From positions 3,157,090 to 3,221,089 of the forward strand of contig JAJEKV010000055.1 in the NCBI GenBank assembly GCA_021234155.1: a stretch of DNA of 64,000 nt, given 5' to 3'. The translations under genes were made by a program, and so were the position numbers. This DNA is from Isoetes taiwanensis (taxonomy: Eukaryota > Streptophyta > Lycopodiopsida > Isoetales > Isoetaceae). The notes under the pieces were generated by a model. The model ran no database searches. It saw only the letters and a program-made list of their open reading frames with translations, and was not told the DNA's origin. Of this stretch, positions 23,009 to 34,310 are shown in pieces. The stretch's first letter is position 1. The number at the start of each line of letters is the position of its first letter.

Positions 23009-23859
23009 TTTATATAATATAACATTTGCAATAGAAGGTTGGAGTAGCTTTATAACATAAGGTTTGCAGTGGTGCGGGGGACATATTCACAGGAGAATAC
23101 GTAGAAATGAGGGTTCAACCATCATTCAATTAAATTGGGATTATGTCTTAATTTTGGGATAAATTTTATATTGCACTTTTTTAGTAACTTTGTTAAATTC
23201 ACTTTTTTAGTAACTTTGTTGCCCTTAGACTAGAATAGACGTTAACATATAATCACACACGGGAATATAAATTCACACCTTAACTTCAAATTACAAAATC
23301 ATATATCATGAAACTCAAGTAGTACACAACTTTTATTAAAAGTGATTGATACATAGTAAATCATTTATCATTTTTCCACCAACATCCCCAAGGATATGAG
23401 AACCTTATTCCTTACATCCTAAGGTATTGTAACTCTCATTTGTTTTACTAGGAATAGTTTTGGAGTCCATGAGTACAATACGGTTTCAATGTCTAGCCAA
23501 AGATCGGGATCACTAGGATTTCTCCTCCACCTCTTTGTCCAACAATCAATATCTTTCTTTATCGGTGACATTACTCAACCGATGTCTTGGACACCACCAT
23601 TCCACGCCAAGCACCTTATTGAAGTTAACATCACCTTCTTCTTTGCAAATATCTCGAGATAGTCCATCCCAACCACCTTTGGATAGGTCTCTAGATCTGC
23701 TTGGTTTTACTACTACAAATTGGTGGCACTCCACGCCAATTAGAAGGTTCATAACAATCCATGCCTAGATATTTTGGCCTATCCTTCTTAGGACCAACAT
23801 AGTGTTTATCGATTGAGGAGGAGCATATGCCTTCACAATGCTAGTAATGGTACCATCAT

Positions 23860-26343
23860 CTTCCAGCACCAGCTAATGTTTTCCACTTACTTTTAGGGAA
23901 CCACCCTTCCAAAGAAATTGCCTTCGAGGATGTGTCTACCTCATCCAACAAGTTGATCACCTTCTTCCAATAATCTATCAATGCACGATTAGTCTCATCC
24001 GAATTAGTTTGCCAATGCTTGATGTAGTCATTGATGCCATCCTTAGTCAAGCCCAATTGCTTGACTTCTTCAGCTGGTTTTAGAGCTTTTGGTTGACCAG
24101 AGGTATCATAGGCTTGCCATTTGCATCCCTGCGCCAAATTTCTGCCCCCACCTCTCCACTTCTCCTCCTCTGTCTCATTTTCCATTGCATGATTGGAATC
24201 CCTTCTCTCACCCAAAAAGTGAATTGAAGAGGTCTAGAATGACCTTCCATGTCGAGAGCATAACCATCCACAAAACTCTTCCAATCGGGCACTTCTTCTA
24301 TGATAGATCCTATAGGAGATGGATTTGTACATCCATGAAATATTTCCAATAGCCCGGGAAAGTTGGTAACCTGTCACGTCTCAATACATGACTATATTTT
24401 CCAAACAATGCATCCACATCCTCATGAGTATGTCCCGCATTAGGAACCCCAAATTGACTCTTTCAAAAATACCCACACTTAAAGTAGGATAAGAAAGAAA
24501 ACATCCACCTATTCTTATTTTGACCAAAGACAATTATCTAGTTGCAAGAGGAGCTTTACAAGCAGATCTCGAGGTTTAGCACGAGATGTTGAAGCTCCAA
24601 CATGTTCATTAGGTCCATTCCTCCTAAATCTTGCCTTGCTAAACTTTTCAATACTATTAGGGGTTCCATCCAACAATGCACTATGTAGTGCCTCGGCTAG
24701 TCAGTAGGATCCTCAGAGGTGACCATTGTAACCCTTCTCATAGTTTCTTAAACACCTCATGATACTCCCAATGTGAAAATCTGGACCATCACTCCACAAC
24801 TCTAAACTGAAATGGCCATAATAGGTCCGGAGGACTTCCATGCAATATTGCCCCCGTCATTGAAATCACGCAAAGGGTATGATCTTCCACATGACTTAGG
24901 AATGTACTTGAATTGTGGAAGACAAGTCTTCTGTTGGTCCATTTTATCATGTATAATACATAGATAGTTATTAGGTTCCATTGCGGATAAGGTCCTCCAC
25001 ATCCAATAAGTTGATCTACATGATAGTTGATCCGTCATATGGTCCTTCATATGTTCCCTTATCTTTGCCCTTAGACTTGGTTGCCGCCTTATCTAGTGTC
25101 TCCTTCAGCTTAGCACATAAATTGCACTTGGCAAAGTTGTTTGAAGTTGCTATGGTCACATGCTTGAAATGCTTATTCCATAGCCTACTAAAACTGGCTG
25201 GGATATAGAGGCCACTCCAAGTTCGAAAGCAATGCATTTATTTCCTCTAATATGCTCTTAAGGGTACAATGGGATGGCAATCTCTTTTCAACAATAACTC
25301 TACCTGCTCATCCTTCTTACTCTTATGTGGCATGTTTTTCTCGCATTGAAATCCACATATCTTTCAAATATTTCTTTTGCAGCTATAGTTCTTGAGGTAG
25401 GCCTTACCAGGCCAGTGTTCCCATGCAATGCAATTTTACTACCATTTTCATGTCTCTTTTGCCAGTTGTGCCAAGAAGAGGTTGGAATTCCATGTATAGC
25501 CATCCATGCTTTTGAACATATCCACTTTCCATTCAATGGGAATCTTTTCTTCTTTGATCTTTCATCCTGAATTGCATAGCCAAATATGGTGTACATGAAA
25601 TTCCTCCTGCTATCACACTTATGTTCCTGATATGTAGCTCTTGCTCCCACCAACTCCTCTATTGTGAACATTCTAACACAAGAAGCCCAACAACATTCAC
25701 CTCCTCTAACCTTCATCATAGCTTCAGGAGAACAATCATAATCTGACTTGCATCTTTTGGTGGGATAATGTTTGAAAGTTGGAAGTGGCCTCTTGCTACA
25801 CTGTGTAAACATTATTGACAATGGTTCTACATCTATAGGAAACGTGTAGTTCCCCTCCGCTTGAATATCATCGTCCCTAGGCCATGCAACAATAGTTGGA
25901 ACCTCTAGTTGCTTCACACAAGCTAGGCATTCTTGTTTGCCTGAACCCTTTTCCTTCCAATTGTCATATAATTTTGAGATTGCCACACCTAACCTGTCCT
26001 CCCCTAATCTTTCATCATTCAATTTGCATTGATAGGATCTGCAAGTAGAACAATAATCCCTTCTCCCATCGCCTCTCTCTCATTTGCATGCATGCAGGAT
26101 CTTGACCTTTTTGTTTTTCCAATCGACCCTAGTATAAAGTACAATTTCCTTTCCTGTGGCATCATCCTTTTCATTTGAGGTCTTTTCCTTTCCTTTGCCA
26201 TCATCTTTGTCATCTTCATCCTTTTCATTTCTGGTCTTTTCCTTTCCTTTCCCATCATCTTTGTCATCTTCATTAGTTGGGGATTTTTCTTTGCCTTGAT
26301 CACCATCATTGGGGCCTTGGGGATTTAGCATTTTGCATGCCAT
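23860..26343 (-). pseudogene. DUF7869-like, transposase-type gene
   Basis: Read on the minus strand it starts at 26343 (MACKMLNPQGPND) with Lys/Asp/Glu-rich tandem repeats (KDDGKGKEKT type), then a Cys-containing domain in the open frame 26022-25300 (RRNFMYTIFGYAIQDE, then FPLNGKWICSKAWMAIHGI). Next come NNFAKCNLCAKLKETLDKA (near 25125), CIIHDKMDQQKTCLPQF (near 24940), and GHTHEDVDALFGKYSHVLR (about 24425), then an unrecognised C-terminal part (GWFPKSKWKTL). The RRNY/F..I.G, KC..C, HDKMD and GHTHED(I/V)D blocks, in this order, are what I remember of the DUF7869 group of uncharacterised, transposon-like proteins in mosses, algae and animals. Frame changes between blocks may be introns or damage. 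Function unknown; a DDE/RNase-H-like fold is inference. Confidence 0.55.
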
Positions 26344-26399
26344 TGACCTAAAATGAATAAAACCTATAGTAAGTTAGCATATCCAAATAACATCTCCCT

Positions 26400-26800
26400 A
26401 ACATGTTCTTAAATGAAAGTTAACCTTAATAATAACCTTAATAACCTATAATAACTTAATCTATAATAATAATAAGTTAACCTATAATATAGTAACTTGT
26501 AATAACCTTTAATGTTGTAACCTTAAAAACAACTTTAAGGCTTTAGGTTAGCACTTTTAAGGTTAGAAGTTGTAAGGTTAAAACTTCTAATCTTCAATAA
26601 ATATAACCTTAGCCTAAAACTTTTAAAACTTAAAACTTCTAAATTCAAATTCATAAACCTTAAATCTTAAATCTTATATTAACCTTAAATCTTAAATCTT
26701 ATATAAACCTTAAATCTTAAATCTTATATAAACCTAAATCTTATATTAACCTTAACCTTAAATCTTCAAATTCATTAACCTTAAATCTTATAACTTATAT
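26400..26800. repeat. AT-rich imperfect tandem repeat
   Basis: Repeats of 'aaccttaaatcttaaatcttatat' with a unit of about 26 bp between 26650 and 26790, preceded by looser 'taacctataataa' repeats. They lie directly upstream of the DUF7869-like gene. No coding potential. Confidence 0.7.
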
Positions 26801-26814
26801 AACCCTTGCAATAA

Positions 26815-26862
26815 ATGTTCGCGGCAGTTATTATGGCGCGGTACGAAATTTTTTAAAGCAGT
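26815..26862. repeat. Degenerate GC-core palindrome (family 1, copy 5)
   Basis: AAATGTTCGCGGC...GCGCGGTACGAAATTT: the same outer arms as family 1 with the GGCC core replaced by AT-rich sequence. Confidence 0.4.
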
Positions 26863-26899
26863 TATTATTTCCAGTTCACAATCCCTTTCCAACTTTTCC

Positions 26900-27850
26900 A
26901 GCTTTTCTGTCTCTCATTTGAACTTCAACTCAGTGCGCTTCAAACTTCGCTTTTCGAATCGCTTTCTGCTTTCGGTGCTTTCGAATCGCTTTCGCTTCGA
27001 TCTATCTGCTTTCGCTTCGAACTATCTCTGCTCCAATCTTTGCATGCACCGCTTCAATCTCTCGTGGCGCTTCAATCTTTGCATGCAATCTGCTTCAATC
27101 TCTCGTGGCTTCAATCTGCTTCAATCGCATCGAATCGCTCTTTTCGGGCTTCTATATGCTTTAAACTTCGGCTTCTATATGCTTTAAACTTCGGCTTTTC
27201 GAGCTTTTCGCTTCTACAATCATCTCGCTTTAGGGTTTTCGGCTCAAAGGTGTTTTCGCTCAAAGGTTTGTAGGCTTTTTGTTTTTTTGGTTTTTCGGCT
27301 CTTTGACTTTGGTTTTTTGTGTTAAAGCTATTGGTTTTCGATCTTTTGGTTTCGGCTCGAAGTCAGAGGCTCAATTCTTTACCACAAATAGGTTAGTATC
27401 TCTCATTCTTTACATAAATAGGTACAGAACACAAATAGGTTAGTATCTCTCATTCTTTTAGTTATTTTACAGAAAGCATGTTATTTTACATGCATCAAGA
27501 TATTTACCACGATTAATTTAATCAGTTAATCGAGTTACTTTTTACATGAATCGAAATATCCCCGCTCTATGATCTTGTTCTGTGATCTTGCCTATATGAT
27601 CTGCTCTTATTCTATTTCACTAGCTCTTCCTCTATCTGTTCTAATTAATGATCTAAAATAATGAAGTTATTCTATTTCACGAGCTCTTCCTCTATCTGTT
27701 CTAATTAATGATCATAATTCTGAAGTAAATAATGATCATAATTCTGAAGTAAATAATGATCATAGATCATATCTGCTCTATGATCTTGCTCTATGATCTA
27801 TGATCTATGATCATAGATCATAGATCTTCACTAGCTCTTCCTCTATCTGC
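26900..27850. repeat. Series of short tandem repeats, possible 5' leader
   Basis: Three arrays. 27034-27120: two and a half units of about 38 bp (caatctttgcatgca..cttcaatctctcgtgg). 27148-27195: a 23-bp unit (ggcttctatatgctttaaac..) twice. 27608-27713: a block of about 50 bp (ttctatttcac.agctcttcctctatctg) twice, followed by tgatcata palindromes at 27705-27815. A 'tttagggttttcggctc' string at 27230 resembles plant 5' UTRs. No gene start can be fixed. Confidence 0.55.
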
Positions 27851-28133
27851 TCTAAATAATGAACTAAAACAATGAACTAAACTGGCTTTATATTTTGAAT
27901 TCTGCATTCTCGTGATTACGCATTATGCATTTTGTTAGAATAATATGTTGGAATGGGAGAAATCGCGCTTGGCATGATTTCTATTTTTGGGTTCGTTTTT
28001 CCACTAGGTTAATCAAATCGCGCCCGGTAGCGTTTTTTTTAGTTTGGCATTTCAATTTCATACGGCTCTATACAAATCGCGCCAGGCGCGTGTGAAATAG
28101 ATCTGTGCTAATTACTTTCTCTCGTTCTAGTGC

Positions 28134-28353
28134 CATGGATTTTCCTTATGCATGGACACTGGCTGGTTCAAATACACTGGCTGGTTCTAGTTCCCGGGCG
28201 ACCATCAACTCGGACCCCTGCATAAAGATATTACTTGAGTGTCTTGTTCAAAACGTTCAAAGAGAGTTGGAGAATCCATTAGACAGCCTCAGTCGGGGCC
28301 ATGGGTACACTTCCATCGCATCTATGGACATATCGGACTCCTCATGCTCTTAG
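28134..28353 (+). CDS. Hypothetical open frame (MDFPYAWTLAGS)
   Basis: A 72-codon frame from ATG 28134 to 28353. A different frame continues with GKDEDPVISWWFGWDFLRD at about 28442-28500, so a single protein may be split by frame errors. Not recognised. It lies between CGCG-palindromes and could be the first coding part of the unidentified gene that follows. Confidence 0.25.
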
Positions 28354-29199
28354 TAAGGCTCATGCCAACAAATAAGTACAAGGATTTGATTTATAGTATC
28401 GGGGATCGATACAACACTGGTTTGAGACTTCGACATCCTCGGGAAAGATGAGGATCCTGTCATATCGTGGTGGTTCGGGTGGGACTTCTTGCGGGATTGG
28501 GCGGATGAAGTGGGCCCGTCGACATATTGTAGAGATAGAAAGAATTCGCGCTGGCGCATTTTGGAGAAGAAGAAATGTACATAACTTTTTGGAATATGAA
28601 TACAAACTCGCTGGCGCAATTTTGCACTATACTTTTACTCATTATTTAGTTTATTTTTTTTTTATATGCAATGTCGAAAACATTGAATCTCGTGGATGCC
28701 CTCCGGCCAAGTATGACCAACCCCAAGAAACTACATATTTTCATTAATGTGTAGTTTCATGGGGTTGATATGATCAACTAAAGAGCATCAAAGAATACAA
28801 AGTTCACAACATCACGCAGATGATATGATATATTCTTTTTTTGAATATCCAAATATACATACCTTTTTCGGGACGTTCTTTTGGCCATGCTACAAATGTG
28901 CCCACGCTTTCACCAATCAGACGCCACCGGATGTCTTCTTGGAAGAGCCTCATCTTCATAATTGCAGTTTAGAATAGAAATCTTACGTAAACTTGTTCCA
29001 AGAGGAACACCATGACACATAGAACTTGATTCAAATCTTGATTTTACACAATCCTACTCGGCTTCAAGTTTGTTTGTTAAAAGATAGCATTCTTCTCCCC
29101 GATAATCGATAAAGAACCGTAATGCATTGTAAAAAATAGAGGACGAAAAATTGAGAACAAGAGAATGCATTCGAATTCACCATAGTTCAGCAGACATCG

Positions 29200-29345
29200 A
29201 ATGGGAATTGAAGGCGGCTCGATCGAATGGATTGAAGGCGGCTCGATCGATCGAATGGGATCGAACGGATCTTGGGCGCTCTGATAGTCGATTGTTCTTG
29301 GGCCTCGATACTAGGAATGATCTTGGGCGCCTGATAGTAGGTGGC
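29200..29345. repeat. Short direct repeats around 29.2 kb
   Basis: 'attgaaggcggctcgatcga' occurs at about 29207 and 29231, followed by 'gatcttgggcgc' at about 29267 and 29319. No gene recognised between 28750 and 29599. Confidence 0.5.
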
Positions 29346-29599
29346 GATTAGGTGGTAGTAGATTGCCACATATGCGTTTCTTGAAATTAATAATTAATTG
29401 TTATCTTGAAATTGCACTAAAAAGAAAAACACAATTTAAATTTGTAAATGAGCGGGACGGGCGGTTAATTAAGGCGGTATAAATTTAAAAGGACGCGAAT
29501 TTGAATTTACGGTTGTAAATCTGACGGCCTAGATTATGAACGCATACATATAAGTTTAAACCAAAACCCCAGTCTCTTACTATCCGCACTTGCAGTTCT

Positions 29600-29723
29600 A
29601 TGGCGTCTAGAGGATCTGGCCGCGGCCGAGGCGCTGGTAGAGGTGGGCGACAGCCCAAAGCACAAATCCCAAGCCTGGAGGCTGCTGAACAAGCAGAAAG
29701 TTTTGATCCAACAAGCGCCTCAG
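29600..29723 (+). CDS. Possible first exon, RGG-rich N-terminus
   Basis: ATG at 29600 opens MASRGSGRGRGAGRGGRQPK followed by PSLEAAEQAESFDPTS and a splice-donor-like CAG|GTAATT at 29723/29724. An RGG-box start is common in nucleic-acid-binding proteins. The following 400 bp is T-rich, like a plant intron. It could lead into the pieces at 30796-34310, but I cannot join them with confidence. Confidence 0.4.
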
Positions 29724-30795
29724 GTAATTGATCTGTTTTTGTTTTGTAATTGATTTCTGTGTCTCTTTTATTGTTAGGTTTCTAGGATGTTTTTCAACCA
29801 GTGTATTTTCTGTGTATGCGTGTCTCTGTGTATTGTCTACCTTTCATATTGTTTCTGTGTCATTTCTACTGCTTCTACTACCTTGTTTTGTGTGTTTTTT
29901 GTTATAATCTTCTCCTTTACTCCGATATGTTTTTTGTTGGAACAATTATCCATTTTGTATAATGTAGACCGTGGAAGTCTTTACTTCTGTATTCTCCAGT
30001 TCTTTTGACAAGTCTTTTTTGTAGCCTAGTATGTCTCTTATAAAAGAGAAGTGTCTGTAGGTCCCCTCTTAAGAACGCCTTCTACAAGGATTTATAATTA
30101 TGAGTGGTTTTGGTTGTCTCGCTACTTTCCCCGCGGTACAATTTATGTTTTTGAAAGTAAATGCCTATGAAAACGCCACGCGGCTCGATTTCATTACTCA
30201 CCACATGATTGTAACTTTCGTGATCTTCTAAAAATGTGAAAAGAAAAGCAAGAACATCCGCGACGGGGGTCCGTGGACATCCGCATTTAAAAAAACCAAG
30301 AACGGATGAAGATGTATCGATTCTTGATTTGGCACACGCTTGACCATTGACGATATTTACCCGAAATAATGAAGGCTCGTAGAGCCTCCATGTCCGTAAG
30401 AAGATCTACCGTAGGGCTCAATGGTATGTGGAGATCTTCAAGACTAAGCGAAAGACAGATCGATTTTCATGTCTAGAGTTAAGGAAACAGATCAAATGAA
30501 GAAACAAGGTATTCTCATCACATGCGAAGAACGGGACGATTCTTACTTGTTCCGTATTATTTGAAGCGGTCAAAAATAAAAAAAGTATTGAAGAAGTTAA
30601 ATTATCGCGTGCTAGTTCCTTTAAAGAGACCGCCCTAAGAACGGATGAGGCCGCAGATAACCTCTTCAAATTTGGCTGGTCGTGGTGATCTATTGACACC
30701 AAAAAATATGTGAAGGTCTCTCACCGTGAGAAGAGCAATCAAGACAAGGCCGTCAACTAGTCCCCTTCACCTACAAGCTTTAAAAGAGAAGGAAG

Positions 30796-33455
30796 ATGCA
30801 AGTTCTAGAGCCGGGAAACACCCGACGTTCTAGGCATTACGATATGACTAGTGATGATGACAAGGCGAGATGCTTAGAGGCCATGAGCAAACTCAAGAAA
30901 TATGCCGACAAGTATCCATCGGGCCTTAGCTTCACGCATCCTATCCATGTCGACATGTGCTTTTCGTGTCCACGAAGGCTATGTTTGTCGGCAGAAGATT
31001 TGACAAGCAAAGACGCAATGGAAATAGTCGACAAAGATGATAGAAAACCGGGATTGTGCCAATGCCGGCAGATGTGGTGCCTTTTGATATGAAGACGAAG
31101 AAGGTGTTGATATGGAATAAACTAGAAGATTTAATCGGCAACCTCGATATTCACTTCATGATAATAGATGGCCAAAGATTCAAAGGGAGGAGGCAGAAGG
31201 TTTTGATCGGTCAAGCACAAAAACTGGAAATCGCTTATTCTATAGATCAGATTCAAATGAAATTGCCGATTCCTCGGTGGCTCCACAAATGTGCAGAAAT
31301 TAGCGAAATCAAATAGCGCCATCGAATGACATGGGAAAGACATTCTGCACAAAAGGTATTTTATGTTCCACACATAGCGTTCCAAATCGCGCCAGGCGCG
31401 CCGCTAATCACGTGATTTATAAGAAACGCCACCGGGCGCGATTTCTTCATATGGCTCGCGATTTTCTAAATACATGATTAGCAAAACGCCACCGCGCGCT
31501 TTTATGTTGTTATTTGTGTGACGGATTTACAAGAAACGAGCCTGGCGCGAATTCTTCATCATGAAGAAATCGCGCCAGGCGCGGTTTTTGTAAATACGTG
31601 ATTAACGAAAACGCGCCTGGCGCGTTTTATATTGTTACTTTCACGACTGTTTATTTTTTATCTAACGGCCCATATTTTGCGGTCAGATGGTGGAGCAGCT
31701 TCGCACGCCAGAACCAATGGATCGAATATGGAAAACCAATGCCGACCGGACAAAGGGCAATCTAAGAGTGCCGAATTCAAATTACTAGAAAGGACACCGT
31801 GCCAAACCATAATACGTGACAAGAACAAGGCCACTAGATCAAAGAAGAAAAAGGGGATGCACAAGCCGGCCGCGAGAGCAAACGGTGCCAAAGGATGCCT
31901 CGCAAGATTATTTTTCTTTCCTCACCGTGTATGGGAAAAGTGGAACTAATTTTTGGGACGCTTATTCGAAAAAGAAGTTGCCGATTCGTATGGCGTGTTT
32001 CCGCAAGATACGCCTATTTTTGATATAGGTATCACGTAAATGAGAAAGGCACAAGGATTGGATGATGCAGAATTAATCTGTTCTAGATAGTTGCATCGAA
32101 AAGGAAGTTATCTACAAGAAAACGTCTCGCAAAGAAAGCACTTGACATCTTTCAAGATGCATGCGAATCGATAAAGAATATGAAAGTCCCGAAAAAGCCG
32201 TTGGTGAAGAACCGCAAAGGCTCTCGGGAGACATGATGTTATCGAGAGATAGGCTTAATGCAAAAGTACAACGATCTAATGATGACATTAAGAAATATGT
32301 ATTTTGGTCAAAAGATTTTGTGAAGCAGCAAAAGGCGAAGAATGTGGCAACTCTTAAGGGGATTCACACGAAAGTTGCGTCTGACCTAAAAAGAAAAGTT
32401 GCTTTGGTGAAGAAGACGGCAGTAGACGAGTCTCCTTTTTTCTATAAGGTGTCCACTGGTTATAAGTGTGCCATGCCAGAGGTAGGTGAAGGGCCAACCG
32501 ACATCACTCTATTTGTTCTTGATAGCCGTGGCACGAGATGGACACAGGGATGATTACAAAGACCTTCTTCAACACATGCAAAGGTTTGACGATCGAGATG
32601 CATTATACTATCGTGATAGGTTTGCCACTCGACATTTCCTACGCATATGCACTAGCCGGGCCGAAATGATGTCAATGCATTAAAGTGATGAGGCAAGCAG
32701 TGATGATAGATGAAAACAAAGATAGTGAGTTTAGTACCGAAAGTAAGATCTCACATGTGCTAGTCCTTATGATAGCCATTATGGATGATAAAGAATATGA
32801 AAGACTCAAGGGGAAACCAGAAGGTGAGAAGATTGCTTGGCAATGCTATCGGCTAGATGAACCCCTATTGAAGAATGTTTTTTATGTCGAATCCAATTGC
32901 GAAGACAAAGGGAAAGGGACTGCAGATGTGGATGTGGACCTGGACGAAGAGGAAGAGGAAGAGGAAGAAGAAAACTGGGTCGACCCTGTCCTTAATTCAC
33001 CAATCAAGTATGAGCTACTGACGGCGCATAAGGGGAGGCTGAATAAGTACGGGTTTTCTTTGGCCCTTTCGAGTTTTCTGATTGAAGCCTTCTGCCCGTT
33101 AGAGTCTACGTGTTGGGAGTTTCATGTTGGAGGTTATGTCGGGCGGGAAGCTCTGAAGCTAGCTAGAAATGCCAAAGTGTGGTCTCCATGGTCAAGCCAA
33201 GGACTTCCCTCGATATTTTTTCGAGAAAGTGCTAGAGGTGGCACCTAGGGGTCCGCTTAGGTAGTGCAAAAAATAAAGCTTCCAAAATTAAGTCCAAATT
33301 ACCTCAAGCAGATCCGGGCCGCAGAGCGGGAAGAAATGAGAAAGCATATAGAGGGCATAAAGAAGAATATCGACAAGCAACAAATTTTAACTATGCGGCC
33401 GAGAGCGTGCCTATCCTTCCAATCACATTGGAAAATCCGCCGAGATGGGATGTAG
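30796..33455 (+). pseudogene. Unidentified multi-part gene, frames broken
   Basis: Consecutive plus-strand open pieces: 30796-31092, 31056-31316 (VLIWNKLEDLIGNLDIHF), 31632-31949 (Lys-rich), 32161-32553 (Lys-rich, probably helical: YVFWSKDFVKQQKAK), 32486-32683, 32685-33248 and 33264-33455. The 187-codon piece at 32685 has an acidic run of Asp/Glu near residues 80-95, then VLNSPIKYELLTAHKGRLNK and WEFHVGGYVGREALKLARN, which faintly recalls the G-x-G and 'A.L' end of a class I methyltransferase. I know no matching family. The 31383-31632 interval between pieces is filled by CGCG palindromes. Large transposon ORF or a host gene: undecided. Confidence 0.35.
31383..31632. repeat. Array of CGCG-CCAGG-CGCG palindromes
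   Basis: Seven related motifs in 250 bp, e.g. AAATCGCGCCAGGCGCG at 31384 and 31567, its inverted form GCCACCGGGCGCGATTTC at 31427, and ACGCGCCTGGCGCGTTTT at 31610. Spacing is about 27-51 bp. Related motifs occur at 27960, 28014, 28075, 28541, 28607, 33665-33777 and 34940. Confidence 0.65.
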
Positions 33456-33664
33456 GTAACGCAAAACGAAGAAGACAAAATCCTAGATGATACAGTGGAT
33501 TCGGAAAGCTCGAGTCAAGGTTAGCATAAAGAGTAATGAAGTATCAACCATAGTTCAAACACTAAGTGATGTGGTCGACACTTCCGCGCACCAAGACAAA
33601 CCGAGAGTAAGCTCATCATTGCGATGTTGAACAGAACCGTAAAGGTATGTTATTCAAACAGAAT

Positions 33665-33777
33665 GAAAATCGCGGTAGCGCCATTTCAATTCTTCAAACA
33701 GATTGAAAATCGCTACCAGCGCCGATTTCAATTATTCCAACATTGAAAATCGCCAATCGCCGCCGATTTCAATTTTC
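33665..33777. repeat. 40-bp tandem repeat with CGC-centred dyads
   Basis: GAAAATCGC begins at 33665, 33705 and 33745, exactly 40 bp apart. Each unit has an inverted GCG..GATTTC or GCC..ATTTC partner about 20 bp later and a variable linker. It lies directly before the phosphatase-like coding piece. Confidence 0.75.
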
Positions 33778-33779
33778 TT

Positions 33780-34310
33780 TTCCCTTGTCTCACAAGTGTG
33801 TGCTTTATTATTACGCACCTAATCCAGTTTCCTCCAAAATTCTCGTGTTCGATTTGAATGGAGTGCTCGCAAAAACGCTACCTAAAGCACAATTTCCTTT
33901 ATCATGGTATGCACGCGAACCATTTGAGACATATACTAAAATGGGTATATCCGCGTCATTGATCCGGAAGGAGATGTTAGACCAAGCTTTCTTTTTATTT
34001 CATTGCAGCAATTTGGTCGCCGATGGAGAATAGAAATATACAGAAGTTTTGAGAGTAGTTCCCGAAGTTACATAGAGATTGGGCATCCGTTTGGGATCGA
34101 GCAAATGTAAGTCATTCAATAACCCAAAGGATCCTACGTAAAAAAATATTTGTGAAATGCTTGAGCGACATGATGGATGACTTGGGCGCTCGGAGAAGGA
34201 AGACATCATTATAGTTGATGATGACGCCTTGAAGTGTTGCTTCAATCATCCACGATCACTAAATCCACCATCCTATCATCCCCAGGATTTTGAAAAGATG
34301 ACTTCCCCGC
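33780..34310 (+). pseudogene. FCP1/NIF-like HAD phosphatase domain, broken
   Basis: The FCP1 homology domain removes phosphate from proteins such as RNA polymerase II tails. KILVFDLNGVLAKTLPKA (33835-33890) is the first HAD motif; the expected D-x-D-x-T/V is read as D-L-N-G-V, as in some plant NIF-like proteins. After a frame change come HRDWASVWDRANCKSFNN (near 34070), then EDIIIVDDDALKCCFNHP (about 34200), the last HAD motif, and YHPQDFEK. The N-terminal ATG of the open frame is inside the repeat array, so the true start is probably in the upstream unidentified gene. Frame breaks may be introns or errors. Confidence 0.6.

Noticed and set aside
26400-26800. Interstitial telomere repeat (AACCTTA resembles CCCTAAA)
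   Set aside because: The repeated unit is about 26 bp and does not contain tandem CCCTAAA.
33665-33777. CRISPR-like array (three repeats with variable middles)
   Set aside because: Plant nuclear DNA with spliced genes, no cas genes, repeats are imperfect and only three; better described as a tandem dyad repeat.
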